Source of the DNA: Firmicutes bacterium HGW-Firmicutes-4
Lineage (GTDB): Bacteria; Bacillota; Clostridia; Eubacteriales; Eubacteriaceae
Direction of reading: 5' to 3'
Length of the DNA: 43,528 nucleotides
Assembly (NCBI GenBank): GCA_002841405.1
Contig: PGZR01000014.1
Span: 1-43,528, forward strand
In this document: positions 1 to 8,240 of the stretch, one piece after another
Layout: each line of letters starts with the position of its first letter
How positions within the stretch are numbered: position 1 is the stretch's first letter
Notes under the pieces: generated by a model
Told to the model about the DNA's origin: nothing
Databases searched by the model: none
Seen by the model: the letters and a program-made list of their open reading frames with translations, nothing else
Translations under genes and position numbers: made by a program

Positions 1-519
1 CTGGAATATCTCATCGATCTGGATGGACTTACCCGGATTCCCAACCGTCGCAAGCTGGAAAGCTATTATCTGAATCATCCTGATACCTCATTCGCGCTGC
101 TGATGGTCGATATTGATTATTTTAAGAACTATAATGACACCTATGGCCATTTACAGGGGGATCAATGTCTGATACAGGTTGCCCAGTGTCTGTCGCACTA
201 TCCATTTGAAGGACTGACTACCCGGTACGGTGGCGAGGAATTTATCACTATTATCAAACTCAACGGTCTGACTGACATCTTAACCCTAGTTGAGGACATT
301 CGCGAATCAATCGAAGCCATGCAAATCAGGCATGAAGCCTCTGCTTTTGGGGTTGTCACTGTCAGTATCGGCTATGTTATCCGCTCAGTGAATGAAACCG
401 ATCGGAAAAGTGACGTCACCTCGCCTGACAGTCTTGAAAGTTTCATCTTAAAGGCCGACCAGGCCTTGTATCAGGCCAAGGAAAACGGCCGCAATCAAAT
501 AAAACTTTATCAAGAATAA
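1..519 (+). CDS. Diguanylate cyclase (GGDEF domain), C-terminal part
   Basis: The reading frame is open from base 1, so the gene starts upstream of the window and only the GGDEF domain is visible (about 172 residues). It begins with the typical domain opening LDGLTRIPNRRKLE, continues with the metal-binding region LMVDIDYFKNYNDTYGH, and carries the active-site motif as YGGEEF (GGEEF type). The terminal ADQALYQAKENGRNQI stretch is the usual end of the family. Such domains make cyclic di-GMP from two GTP. The intact GGEEF motif and the DIDYFK metal site suggest an active enzyme. No RxxD inhibitory site is visible just ahead of the motif. The N-terminal sensor domain is not visible. The gene is convergent with the glycosylase that follows, with under 30 bases between them and no clear terminator. 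Confidence 0.95.
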   Translation: MEYLIDLDGLTRIPNRRKLESYYLNHPDTSFALLMVDIDYFKNYNDTYGHLQGDQCLIQVAQCLSHYPFEGLTTRYGGEEFITIIKLNGLTDILTLVEDIRESIEAMQIRHEASAFGVVTVSIGYVIRSVNETDRKSDVTSPDSLESFILKADQALYQAKENGRNQIKLYQE

Positions 520-548
520 GCATCCTGCAATGAGCCCGCCAGCCAGAT

Positions 549-1025
549 TTACAAACGTATTTCTTGCCCCCAGCACGCCACCAGTTTTTCCAGCGAATAG
601 CTGGCATTGGCAGGACTGGTGGATGGCAGTTTTGTGATCTCCTTGTTGGTTTTCTGATAACAATAGCGGTTATACAGTTCAAAAGCCTTGCCGCCATTAG
701 CATAAATAGTTGCGATGTCACTCTTATTTAAAAGTGATCGAATATCGTTGGGCACCACATTTTTAATGGAGCTGTCGCTTGAGCCATTGATATCACAGGA
801 ATAGATCACATCCCAGACTGCGATATGATTTTCTAACAGCATCGTCTTTTGTTCTTCGATGGTGCCAGGCGTGGGCCAGACTGCCAGGGCACTGATAACT
901 TTCCAGAATCTGTTTTGAGGATGCTGATAGTAAAAACTGAGTTCTCTGGATTTTACCGACGGAAATGTCCCCAGGATCAGAATTTTTGAATACTCATTAT
1001 AAACTGGTTCGAATGTGTGGATCAT
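549..1025 (-). CDS. DNA-deoxyinosine/uracil glycosylase (UDG family 6, HDG-like)
   Basis: The product (158 residues) matches the uracil-DNA glycosylase superfamily, most like family 6 hypoxanthine-DNA glycosylases. Seen in the sequence: the GTFPSVKSRE motif near residue 20, QNRFWKVI shortly after it, and the late motif LPSTSPANA, which corresponds to the HPSPA-type loop. Family members remove deaminated bases (hypoxanthine, sometimes uracil) from DNA in base excision repair. The open frame extends upstream to 1064, but the start MIHTFEP at 1025 fits the conserved N-terminus and follows a GGGAG element, while the ATGATG at 1064 has no ribosome site. The gene lies downstream of the phosphoesterase gene and is separated from it by a terminator, so it is probably a separate unit. 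The exact substrate base is inferred from family resemblance only. Confidence 0.85.
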   Translation of the reverse strand: MIHTFEPVYNEYSKILILGTFPSVKSRELSFYYQHPQNRFWKVISALAVWPTPGTIEEQKTMLLENHIAVWDVIYSCDINGSSDSSIKNVVPNDIRSLLNKSDIATIYANGGKAFELYNRYCYQKTNKEITKLPSTSPANASYSLEKLVACWGQEIRL

Positions 1026-1078
1026 CGACGTCTTTTTCTCCCTTCGTATCTCTTTTAACATCATAAAGAATTAATCTT

Positions 1079-1119
1079 AAAACACCCGTGAATTTGCTGT
1101 GCAGATTCACGGGTGTTTT
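1079..1119 (-). terminator. Rho-independent terminator after the phosphoesterase gene
   Basis: A 15-bp perfect inverted repeat (AAAACACCCGTGAAT and its complement) encloses an 11-base loop and begins 10 bases after the phosphoesterase stop. The A- and T-rich stem ends mean it could work in both directions. Confidence 0.85.
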
Positions 1120-1129
1120 AATTTCTTCT

Positions 1130-2797
1130 TTAAATTCGAATTGCCTGGGCCTCTGTCCATTGGGTAATGGTCTGATCCGGTGAATATTGATACAGATTGA
1201 CCGTTTCAATAGCCGCACCAGCTTTGGGCGGTGTGATTACCACAAAGGTTCGGGTGGGATAACCCTGGGCGTTGTCAATCCAGGTTCCGCTGTTGGCGTA
1301 AATGTTTTTCTGATTGTCACGATTGGTCATGGCGATGACATCCGCCACATGGGTATGACCAAAAACAACAATCCGTTTGGAGGCATCCACATCAAAAAAC
1401 TGCGTTTGCGCCTGATAATCGGTAAATGCCGGAACTGCCGCCCGGGTGATCGCTTCACTGACGGGGATTTTAACCGTTAAGCCATTGATAGTCTGGCGTT
1501 CCTCCCAGGTATCCTGGATATTGTGGTATAGGGTCGCATCGATGATCCCGGTTTCTTTGTCTTGTTGCGGGATACAGTCATTAATGGAATAATTCTCAGT
1601 GAATCCATCAATATTGGTTTTTAAAACCTTGTCATCAAAGCTTTCTTTGACCGGCAACACTGATAAAATGGCTTTCCAGGTTTGATAATATAAATAGGCG
1701 TTAAATTGACTGGGGTCTTCTTTGTTAGGAATCATTTCCGGGAAGACATTGTCCGACTGGGGATGACCCTCAATCACGCAGGTGGTGGCGATACGGGTAA
1801 AGAAATAACCCGGTGGCAAAATATTAGTATCATCGTTTGTGATCGTCCGGTTTGAAATCGGATCGGGGGTACAGAAAAAATTATACTTGTGGCCATGCTC
1901 AATGACAATTTCCGAATGGGGACCGGTGACATAGGTCCCCAGACCCTGGAGTGCCTCTCTGGCCTGACTGATGCCCGGAAAAATCCGGGCCACATCGGCC
2001 TCAGTCAGCAATAAATCATGGTTCCCGGGTACATAGGTTACCTTAATTTCTCCAGCTTTGATGATGGCATTGAAACCGTCGATGATGGCTTGATTGTTGG
2101 CCGCCACCTGATCAAAGAAGGCTGCTTTGGAATCCGGCATCTGATAATCCATGGGTAAAAACCATTCATCCAGCAAGTCGCCGCCGATGACCAGTTCTTT
2201 GACATTGGGTGAATTTTTGACCTGAGCCAGGAAATCCACCAGCGCCTGTTTATTTTTTTCCAGCTCGGCAAAAGCCGAATCGACGCCCAGATGAAAATCG
2301 CTGGCAACAATAATTTGGGTTCGTTCTTCATTTAACATCGGGTTGCCGGATAAATCAAAATCAATATTGGTGGCAAAATAACCGACATAATCACAAGCCA
2401 GTGATGCTTTGTTTTTTGAGGATAAGGTGCTTTTGATGACAAGTTTGTATTCTTCCCCCTGATCAAATCGGGTGATATCCTGATTATTGACGCGGATCGA
2501 TTTGGGATCATTGAGATCGATTTTTACCGCACAAGCTTCTTCGACCGGATTCCCGGCGCTATCAATGCGATACAGCTTTACCGCTTCAGCGATGGTAGCT
2601 GGATCCAGCTCATCGCTGAATTTAAGTAAAATGGTTTGAATCTTATCTGTTACCGGCGGGTTATCCAACTCATCAGACATTATCACATTGGATTCAATGG
2701 TCATCTCTTTTGAGCCATCCTGGATTGCCGTATAAGCCCCCAGAATCGAACTAGCCATCTTTAAACAGGCAAGGCTGAAATATTTTGTGGTTTTCAT
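1130..2797 (-). CDS. Secreted calcineurin-like metallophosphoesterase with N-terminal Ig-like domain
   Basis: The 555-residue product has all five metallophosphoesterase motifs in order: SDFHLG (about residue 163), GGDLLDEW, PGNHD, EHGH and GHTH. These bind the two catalytic metals, so the enzyme should hydrolyse a phosphoester; the substrate cannot be told. Between the N-terminus and the catalytic part lies a region of about 110 residues resembling a bacterial Ig-like (Big_5/SbsA type) domain. The N-terminus (MKTTKYFSLACLKMASSILG) is a weak signal-peptide candidate. The chosen start at 2797 has GAGGAG eight bases upstream; the open frame runs on to 2851 without a better site. A 126-base gap separates it from the ATP-grasp gene upstream, and a possible promoter (CCGACA, 18 bases, TATGAT) lies in that gap, so it may or may not belong to the preceding operon. 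Confidence 0.88.
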   Translation of the reverse strand: MKTTKYFSLACLKMASSILGAYTAIQDGSKEMTIESNVIMSDELDNPPVTDKIQTILLKFSDELDPATIAEAVKLYRIDSAGNPVEEACAVKIDLNDPKSIRVNNQDITRFDQGEEYKLVIKSTLSSKNKASLACDYVGYFATNIDFDLSGNPMLNEERTQIIVASDFHLGVDSAFAELEKNKQALVDFLAQVKNSPNVKELVIGGDLLDEWFLPMDYQMPDSKAAFFDQVAANNQAIIDGFNAIIKAGEIKVTYVPGNHDLLLTEADVARIFPGISQAREALQGLGTYVTGPHSEIVIEHGHKYNFFCTPDPISNRTITNDDTNILPPGYFFTRIATTCVIEGHPQSDNVFPEMIPNKEDPSQFNAYLYYQTWKAILSVLPVKESFDDKVLKTNIDGFTENYSINDCIPQQDKETGIIDATLYHNIQDTWEERQTINGLTVKIPVSEAITRAAVPAFTDYQAQTQFFDVDASKRIVVFGHTHVADVIAMTNRDNQKNIYANSGTWIDNAQGYPTRTFVVITPPKAGAAIETVNLYQYSPDQTITQWTEAQAIRI

Positions 2798-2923
2798 AAT
2801 CATAACTCCTCGGTAATTCATTTTGGATTTGATTTTTGACGATCGGATCAATCATAAGATTCTTTTGAGAAATTGTCGGCACTAACCCAATTGCTCAACC
2901 GACTGTCGCTTGTTATTTCCACA

Positions 2924-3841
2924 TTATTTTTGCTTTCGTTTCTGGGCCTCCGCCATAATATTCTTTAGCGTCAGCAACAGCGGATTGCTCTGGCTGTTAC
3001 TGAGGGCATCCTTGGAATAGGTCAATCCGGTCATCGAATTGGCTTCACAGATGTAATAGGTGTCGTTTTCGCCAAACAGAAAATCGATACTGCCAAAGTA
3101 GATATCCAGCACCGCGGCAGCTTGTTCGGCAATTTCCACCACCGCAGCCGGTGGCGTAATAAACTGCAGATCGCCGCCCTGGGAAAGGTTGGATTTAAAG
3201 TTGTCGCCATTGTCCCGGATATAAGCGGTAGAAAATTTCCCGCCGCTTAACATAATCCGCATGTCCCGGCCTTTCGAGGCAGCGATACACTCCTGAATCA
3301 GAATATGGTCATCAAAATTCATGGCGGCGTAAATATCCAGAATATTTTCCAGTTCTTTCTCAGTTTTGATCTGCACCACCCCTTTGCCCTTGCTGCCGTG
3401 CATCACCTTGACCACACAGGGCAGCCCCAGTTCACTGGCAATAAAAGAGGGTTTTGTTTTTGGGGTCATCAGCACCGTTTTAGGGAATAAAAAGCCCTGC
3501 TCGGCGGCTCCCAGTTTTTGAAAAGTCAACAGTTTGTCAGCAGTGTTGTTCAGGCTTTCAGAGCTGTTGACACAAAGCACATCCAGGGATTCCAGCATTT
3601 TAACAACGGCCTTACTATGATAGTTATTGCCGCCGAAAAAGGCTGACAGTGAAAAATCCGGCACCTCTACCGCTTCACCACCGATAAAACAATGCTGGCT
3701 GTCGCCCGGTTCACACATCACCTGGACCTCACTGACGTCCACGGTTCGGATGTTGACACCCATCTTTTCAATCAGCGCAATAATCGTCTGGATCGACGGT
3801 TCTGCCAGGGTTTCATGATTAACTAATAGCCAGCCTAGCAT
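2924..3841 (-). CDS. RimK-like ATP-grasp ligase (second of a tandem pair)
   Basis: This 305-residue protein has the ATP-grasp architecture of the RimK/LysX group, which joins a carboxylate to an amine through an acyl phosphate. Visible features are the ATP-binding lysine segment VVKVMHGSKGKGVVQ (about residues 150-165), the QECIAASKGRDMRIM segment with the conserved Arg-Asp pair, and the metal-binding end FLFGENDTYYICEANSMTG, where the Glu-x-Asn triad is CEAN. It is clearly a paralogue of the gene just upstream, with similar sequence over its whole length, so the two arose by tandem duplication. Its ATG overlaps the upstream gene's end by 7 bases and has GAAGGTGG before it, suggesting translational coupling. 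The substrate is unknown. The context of GH3 synthetases and an exporter suggests adding an amino acid to a small exported molecule. Confidence 0.88.
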   Translation of the reverse strand: MLGWLLVNHETLAEPSIQTIIALIEKMGVNIRTVDVSEVQVMCEPGDSQHCFIGGEAVEVPDFSLSAFFGGNNYHSKAVVKMLESLDVLCVNSSESLNNTADKLLTFQKLGAAEQGFLFPKTVLMTPKTKPSFIASELGLPCVVKVMHGSKGKGVVQIKTEKELENILDIYAAMNFDDHILIQECIAASKGRDMRIMLSGGKFSTAYIRDNGDNFKSNLSQGGDLQFITPPAAVVEIAEQAAAVLDIYFGSIDFLFGENDTYYICEANSMTGLTYSKDALSNSQSNPLLLTLKNIMAEAQKRKQK

Positions 3842-4758
3842 GTTTGGCCACCTTCTCTCAAACGTTTTTTCCAGAGCGGTTCCGGTCGGTCCTTGACCTG
3901 TTTCATTAAATCCGCAAACATTACTTTGATGTCAAAGGCCACTCCCGGCATCGCATTGGCTTCACATAAATAGAAGGTATCATTTTCACCAAACAGAAAA
4001 TCGACGCTGCCCATATTGATTTTAAGCAGTTGGGCCACCTTTTCAGCGGCCTCAATCACTTCTGCCGGTGGGGTATATTCGACGATATGACCGCCCTTGG
4101 CCAGGTTGGATCGAAAGCTCTTTTCATTCTGACGGATAAATGATTTGACAAACTTTCCATTGGCCAGAATCATCCGCAGATCGCGACCAGAAGATGCTTT
4201 GATACACTCCTGAATAATAATTTCATCGCCGATTTCACTGGCGGTGCTCATACTGATCAGGTTGTCCAGTTCTTTTTCATTGTTGACCAGGACCACGCCC
4301 TTGCCTTTGCTGCCATGCATGACCTTCATCACAACGGGATAGTCAAACAGTTTACTGACAAAGGATGCTTCCGTGTATTCGGTGACGAGCAGGGTTTTAG
4401 GAAAGCAAACCGCTTCAATGGACTCGGCCACCAACTGGAAGGTCAACAACTTGTCGTCAACATTTTTGATGGCATCATATGAATTGATGCACAGCACGCC
4501 CAATGATTCCAGCATTCGCAGCGCCGCCGAGGTATGGTAGTTTTTTTCCGTAAAAAAGGCTGCCACCACATAATCCGGCACCTCCATGATTTCGTCACCC
4601 ACATAAAGTTTTCCGTCAAAGTCATGGTCACAGACCACATGGATCTGCAGCGGATCAACCACCATCAGATCGACATGTAACTCTTCCACCACCTTCATAA
4701 TTTTCACAATCGAAGGATCTTCCATTTTACCGGGATTTCTTAATAACCAACCTTTCAT
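3835..4758 (-). CDS. RimK-like ATP-grasp ligase (first of a tandem pair)
   Basis: The 307-residue product is an ATP-grasp ligase of the RimK/LysX type. It shows VVMKVMHGSKGKGVVLV (ATP-binding loop), QECIKASSGRDLRMI and FLFGENDTFYLCEANAMPG (metal site, CEAN). The N-terminal third (MKGWLLRNPGKMEDPSIVKI) matches its downstream paralogue and forms the pre-ATP-grasp domain. The start at 4758 is preceded by AGGAGG with five bases between, so the longer open frame to 4791 is rejected. It begins 16 bases after the stop of the exporter gene, which ties it to that operon. Known relatives add glutamate or other amino acids to peptides, proteins or coenzyme F420. Here the partner and product are unknown, and the pairing with GH3 enzymes is the only clue. 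Confidence 0.88.
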   Translation of the reverse strand: MKGWLLRNPGKMEDPSIVKIMKVVEELHVDLMVVDPLQIHVVCDHDFDGKLYVGDEIMEVPDYVVAAFFTEKNYHTSAALRMLESLGVLCINSYDAIKNVDDKLLTFQLVAESIEAVCFPKTLLVTEYTEASFVSKLFDYPVVMKVMHGSKGKGVVLVNNEKELDNLISMSTASEIGDEIIIQECIKASSGRDLRMILANGKFVKSFIRQNEKSFRSNLAKGGHIVEYTPPAEVIEAAEKVAQLLKINMGSVDFLFGENDTFYLCEANAMPGVAFDIKVMFADLMKQVKDRPEPLWKKRLREGGQTC

Positions 4759-4774
4759 TTTAACCTCCTGAATT

Positions 4775-6501
4775 TTAATTATCTGATGCACTTAAATACA
4801 AATTGGCGTATAAACCACCCAGCTTCATCAGTTCGGCATGACTGCCGACCTCTTTAATGTCGCCTTCCATCATAAAAATAATCTTATCGGCATTTTTGAT
4901 GGTAAAGAGCCGATGGGCGATAATAAAGGTGGTTCGTCCCTTCATCATCGCTTCCATGGCCTGGGTGATCAAAATTTCGGTTCGGGTATCCACCGATGAG
5001 GTTGCCTCATCCAGTATTAATACCTTGGGATCCGCAATAATCGTTCGGGCAATGGCCAGCAACTGACATTCCCCCTCGGACAGGGTGGTAAAATCGCCAC
5101 CGATCCGGGTCTCATAGCCCAGGGGCAGTTTTTTGATAAATTCGTCACACTGGGCTTTTTTTGCCGCCGCGATAACATCTTCCCGGGTTGCCCCGCTTTT
5201 GCCATAAGCAATATTTTCTTCAATGGTGCCATCAAAAAGCCAGGTATCCTGAAGGACCATGCCAAAAGCAGATCTCAAGTTGTGTCGGGTCAGCTCTTTG
5301 ACATTTAAACCTTCTAATAAAATACTGCCGTGATTGATTTCATAAAAACGCATCAGCAGATTGACCAGGGTTGTCTTGCCAGCGCCACTGGGTCCCACCA
5401 CTGCCAGGATTTCTCCCGGCTCAGCTTTTAACGACACATCATGAAATAAGGTCCGTTCCGGAATATAGCCAAACTCGACATTATTAAATTCAATGCTGCC
5501 TTTAGCATTGGTAACATCCAGAACTGCGGTACCGACATCTGCCTGTTCCTCTTCCCGATCCAGAAATTCAAAGATTCGTTCGGCTGCGGCTGCACCGGAC
5601 TGGATAAAGTTTAAGTTATTGGAAATCAGGGCGGTGGGACTGGCAATGTTATTGGCATAGATCAAAAATGCCTGAATTCCCCCAATGGTCAGGGTCCCGG
5701 TAATGACAAAAATCCCCCCCGCCACACAAATGCCAATATAGGCCAGGTTATTGATCAACTTCATCAGCGGTGCACTGAGTCCCGAATAAAACCGCGAACT
5801 TAAATATGATTTGAAGAACCGCTGATTGATACCATCAAATTTTTCGGCCGATTTTGCTTCGTGATTAAAAGACTTGATAATTAAATGACCGTCATAGACT
5901 TCTTCAATCAGTCCATTTAAGGCCCCCAGTTCCTGCTGCTGTCTTCTGAACAGCACCTGGGTTTTTTTTGTAATCAGTTTCATTACAAAATAAGACAGCG
6001 GAATAGCAACAAAGAAGATCAGGCTCAATTGAACATTTAATACCAGCATCATCACAATAATCCCGATAATACTGGTGGCCTGAACCAGGATCTGGGTCAG
6101 ATTGCTTTCCAACGCTCCAGAAAGGGTGGTGGCATCATTGGTGACCCGGGAAAGCAGATCCCCCCGTTCACTCTGATCCAACACATTCAGCGTCAGTTTA
6201 TTCAGTTTTTCCTGAATAGCATGGTCGCGTAATAAGCAAACCCGGCGCTTAAGATATAAAGTACGGCCAGAATAATTAGTTGCTGCCCGATATAGGAAAA
6301 ATCAATATCCGTATTCTTTGAAATACTGTCGGCAATGCTATCGGTCACATCTTTGGTAACCACCGGTGCAAAAATCGCAAAGATGGTACTGGCAATCAAA
6401 GCCACCGCCACAAAAAAGATAACATGTTTTTTGTCCTTTAAATAATGACTCAGCCGCTTACCGATGGCACCAAAGCTGTATTTTCTTTTTTTTGTTTTCA
6501 C
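4775..6501 (-). pseudogene. ABC exporter half-transporter, second subunit, frameshifted within the membrane domain
   Basis: Two adjacent frames together make one ABC exporter subunit. The first (GTG start at 6501, stop at 6202) has 99 residues: a cytosolic start, a membrane helix (VIFFVAVALIASTIFAIFAP) and most of the second helix, ending after ILSAGFAYY. The second frame runs to 4775 and resumes with LRDHAIQEKLNKLTLNVL, then the remaining helices and the ATPase with Walker A GPSGAGKTT, signature LSEGE and Walker B VLILDEATSSVD. Relatives normally have roughly 15 residues between these two points, so a short deletion of 3n+1 bases near 6225-6240 fits best. The signature is degenerate (LSEGE), as in heterodimeric exporters. 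The GTG overlaps the partner's TGA (GTGA). It may be a true mutation, a culture variant or an assembly error. If real, the transporter is dead unless frameshifting occurs. Confidence 0.85.
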
Positions 6502-8237
6502 AGTGACTCCTCCTTCCCATCGCTATAGGATTGGGATTTCAGAATTTCCTGATAAACCAGACAATCTCGGATCAGGTCCTCATGTTTACCCTGACCGACA
6601 ATGGCGCCATTGTCGAGCACCAGAATGCGGTCGGCATGTTTAATGGTGCTGATTCGCTGGGCAACGATTAACACCGTTTTATCCCCAAATTTTTCACGAA
6701 TGGCTTTTCGAACCAGCGAGTCGGTTTTAAAATCCAAGGCTGAAAAGCAATCGTCAAAAATCGTGATCGGGGCTTTTTTGACTGCCGCTCGGGCGATCGA
6801 AAGACGCTGTCGCTGACCGCCGGAAAGATCCTTGCCGCCTTGAGAAATGGAGCTACTGAGCTGACCTTCCCGTTCATTGACAAAGTCTAGTGCCTGGGCA
6901 ATCGACAAGGCTTCGATCACTTCTTCTTCAGTCGCCTGATCTTTCCCTACCCGGATATTTTCCAGCACCGTGCCACTAAATAGCACTGATTCCTGGGGCA
7001 CATAGGCGATGATATTTCTTAAATCATGCTGGGTACAATCCCGGATATCGATGCCATCAATTACAACGGCACCAGCACTGACCTCATAAAGCCGCAAAAT
7101 CAGATTGACCAGAGTTGTTTTCCCGGAGCCGGTGGCACCAACAATGGCGGTGATTTTCCCCGGTTCAGCAACAAAATCCAAACGGTCGAGAACATTGATT
7201 TCGGCACCAGTATAGCCAAAAGAGACATCTTTAAATTCAATTCGGCCGGTAATGTTTTCCAGCGCAGCGGGATTTTCTTTGTCCTGAATCGAGAATTCGC
7301 AATCCAGCACCTCTTTAACCCGGGTTGCCGAAACAGCCGCCTGGGGATAGGCCATTAATAAGGCCGAAACCAGACCCAGAGCAGACATAAACATTAACAC
7401 ATATTGGATAAATACCATCAGACCACCCAGGCTGACGATTTGCTGCTGAACTTCTTCGGCGCCTAACCACAGAATAATCACCATCGTCAGGTTCATCATC
7501 GACTGCATCAACGGCGCAAAAAAAGCCACTGCATAGTTTGCTTTGATGGCGGCTTGCATGCCTTCCTGGTTGGCCTGACCAAATTTCTCGGTTTCATAAT
7601 CCTGCCGGTTAAATGCCCGAATCGCCCGCACCCCGGTGAGTTTTTCTTTCATCAGCAGGTTTAGCCGATCCACTTTCTGCTGCATGATCTTAAATAAAGG
7701 CATGCTTCTGGCGGTGGTCAAGCCGATGATGATCGTCGTAATCAGAAAAGATCCCAGCAGTAGCAGCGTCAACGTGACGTTTTCGCGAAACGCCATCACC
7801 AGTGCGCCAACTCCCGTGATCGGAACCAGCAGCAGTGACCGCAAGCCATTAATGACCACAATCTGCATCTGGGTGGCATCGGTGGTGGAGCGGGTCAGTA
7901 GGGTGGCTGCCCCAAAGCGATTGAAATCGGTTTGGGAAAAACTTTTCACCTTGTCAAATACATCAGCCCGGATCCGGCTGGTAAAGGATGCGGTAACATA
8001 GGCTGAATAGTAGCTGGAAGCGACCATACAGACCGCCGCCACCAGTGAAACCGCCAGCATCATCGCACCGCTTTTCAAAATATAAGGGGTATCCCCCTGA
8101 GCCACCCCGTTTTCAATAATATCCCCCATCATTGTGGGCAGATAAAGCTGGGCCGCCGCCTGGCTGAGCACAAAGACAAAAACCAGAATCATCTGGAGCC
8201 GATAATCTTTTAGATACCGGATAAGTAAACTAACCAT
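6498..8237 (-). CDS. Heterodimeric ABC exporter, first subunit
   Basis: This 579-residue protein is a half-transporter with a six-helix membrane domain (about residues 1-310) fused to an ATPase (about 340-579). Motifs: Walker A GATGSGKTT, signature LSGGQRQR, Walker B TIFDDCFSALD and an H-loop replaced by glutamine (IVAQRIST). The catalytic glutamate after Walker B is aspartate and the H-loop histidine is Gln, both marks of the non-catalytic site in asymmetric exporters such as TM287/288 and BmrCD. The partner's LSEGE signature would face this same site, so the two changes agree. It lies 3 bases after the second GH3 gene's stop region and overlaps the partner gene by GTGA. The likely role is export of the product of the surrounding synthetase genes; multidrug export is the alternative. 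Confidence 0.93.
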   Translation of the reverse strand: MVSLLIRYLKDYRLQMILVFVFVLSQAAAQLYLPTMMGDIIENGVAQGDTPYILKSGAMMLAVSLVAAVCMVASSYYSAYVTASFTSRIRADVFDKVKSFSQTDFNRFGAATLLTRSTTDATQMQIVVINGLRSLLLVPITGVGALVMAFRENVTLTLLLLGSFLITTIIIGLTTARSMPLFKIMQQKVDRLNLLMKEKLTGVRAIRAFNRQDYETEKFGQANQEGMQAAIKANYAVAFFAPLMQSMMNLTMVIILWLGAEEVQQQIVSLGGLMVFIQYVLMFMSALGLVSALLMAYPQAAVSATRVKEVLDCEFSIQDKENPAALENITGRIEFKDVSFGYTGAEINVLDRLDFVAEPGKITAIVGATGSGKTTLVNLILRLYEVSAGAVVIDGIDIRDCTQHDLRNIIAYVPQESVLFSGTVLENIRVGKDQATEEEVIEALSIAQALDFVNEREGQLSSSISQGGKDLSGGQRQRLSIARAAVKKAPITIFDDCFSALDFKTDSLVRKAIREKFGDKTVLIVAQRISTIKHADRILVLDNGAIVGQGKHEDLIRDCLVYQEILKSQSYSDGKEESL

Positions 8238-8240
8238 CGG

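Noticed and set aside
443-721. Short minus-strand ORFs overlapping the end of the GGDEF gene
   Set aside because: They overlap two real genes in other frames and show no recognisable protein or ribosome site.
4775-6501. Two separate genuine genes, a small membrane protein and a shorter ABC ATPase
   Set aside because: The pieces abut exactly where one exporter subunit would continue, neither is complete alone, and the second has no ribosome site or proper start.
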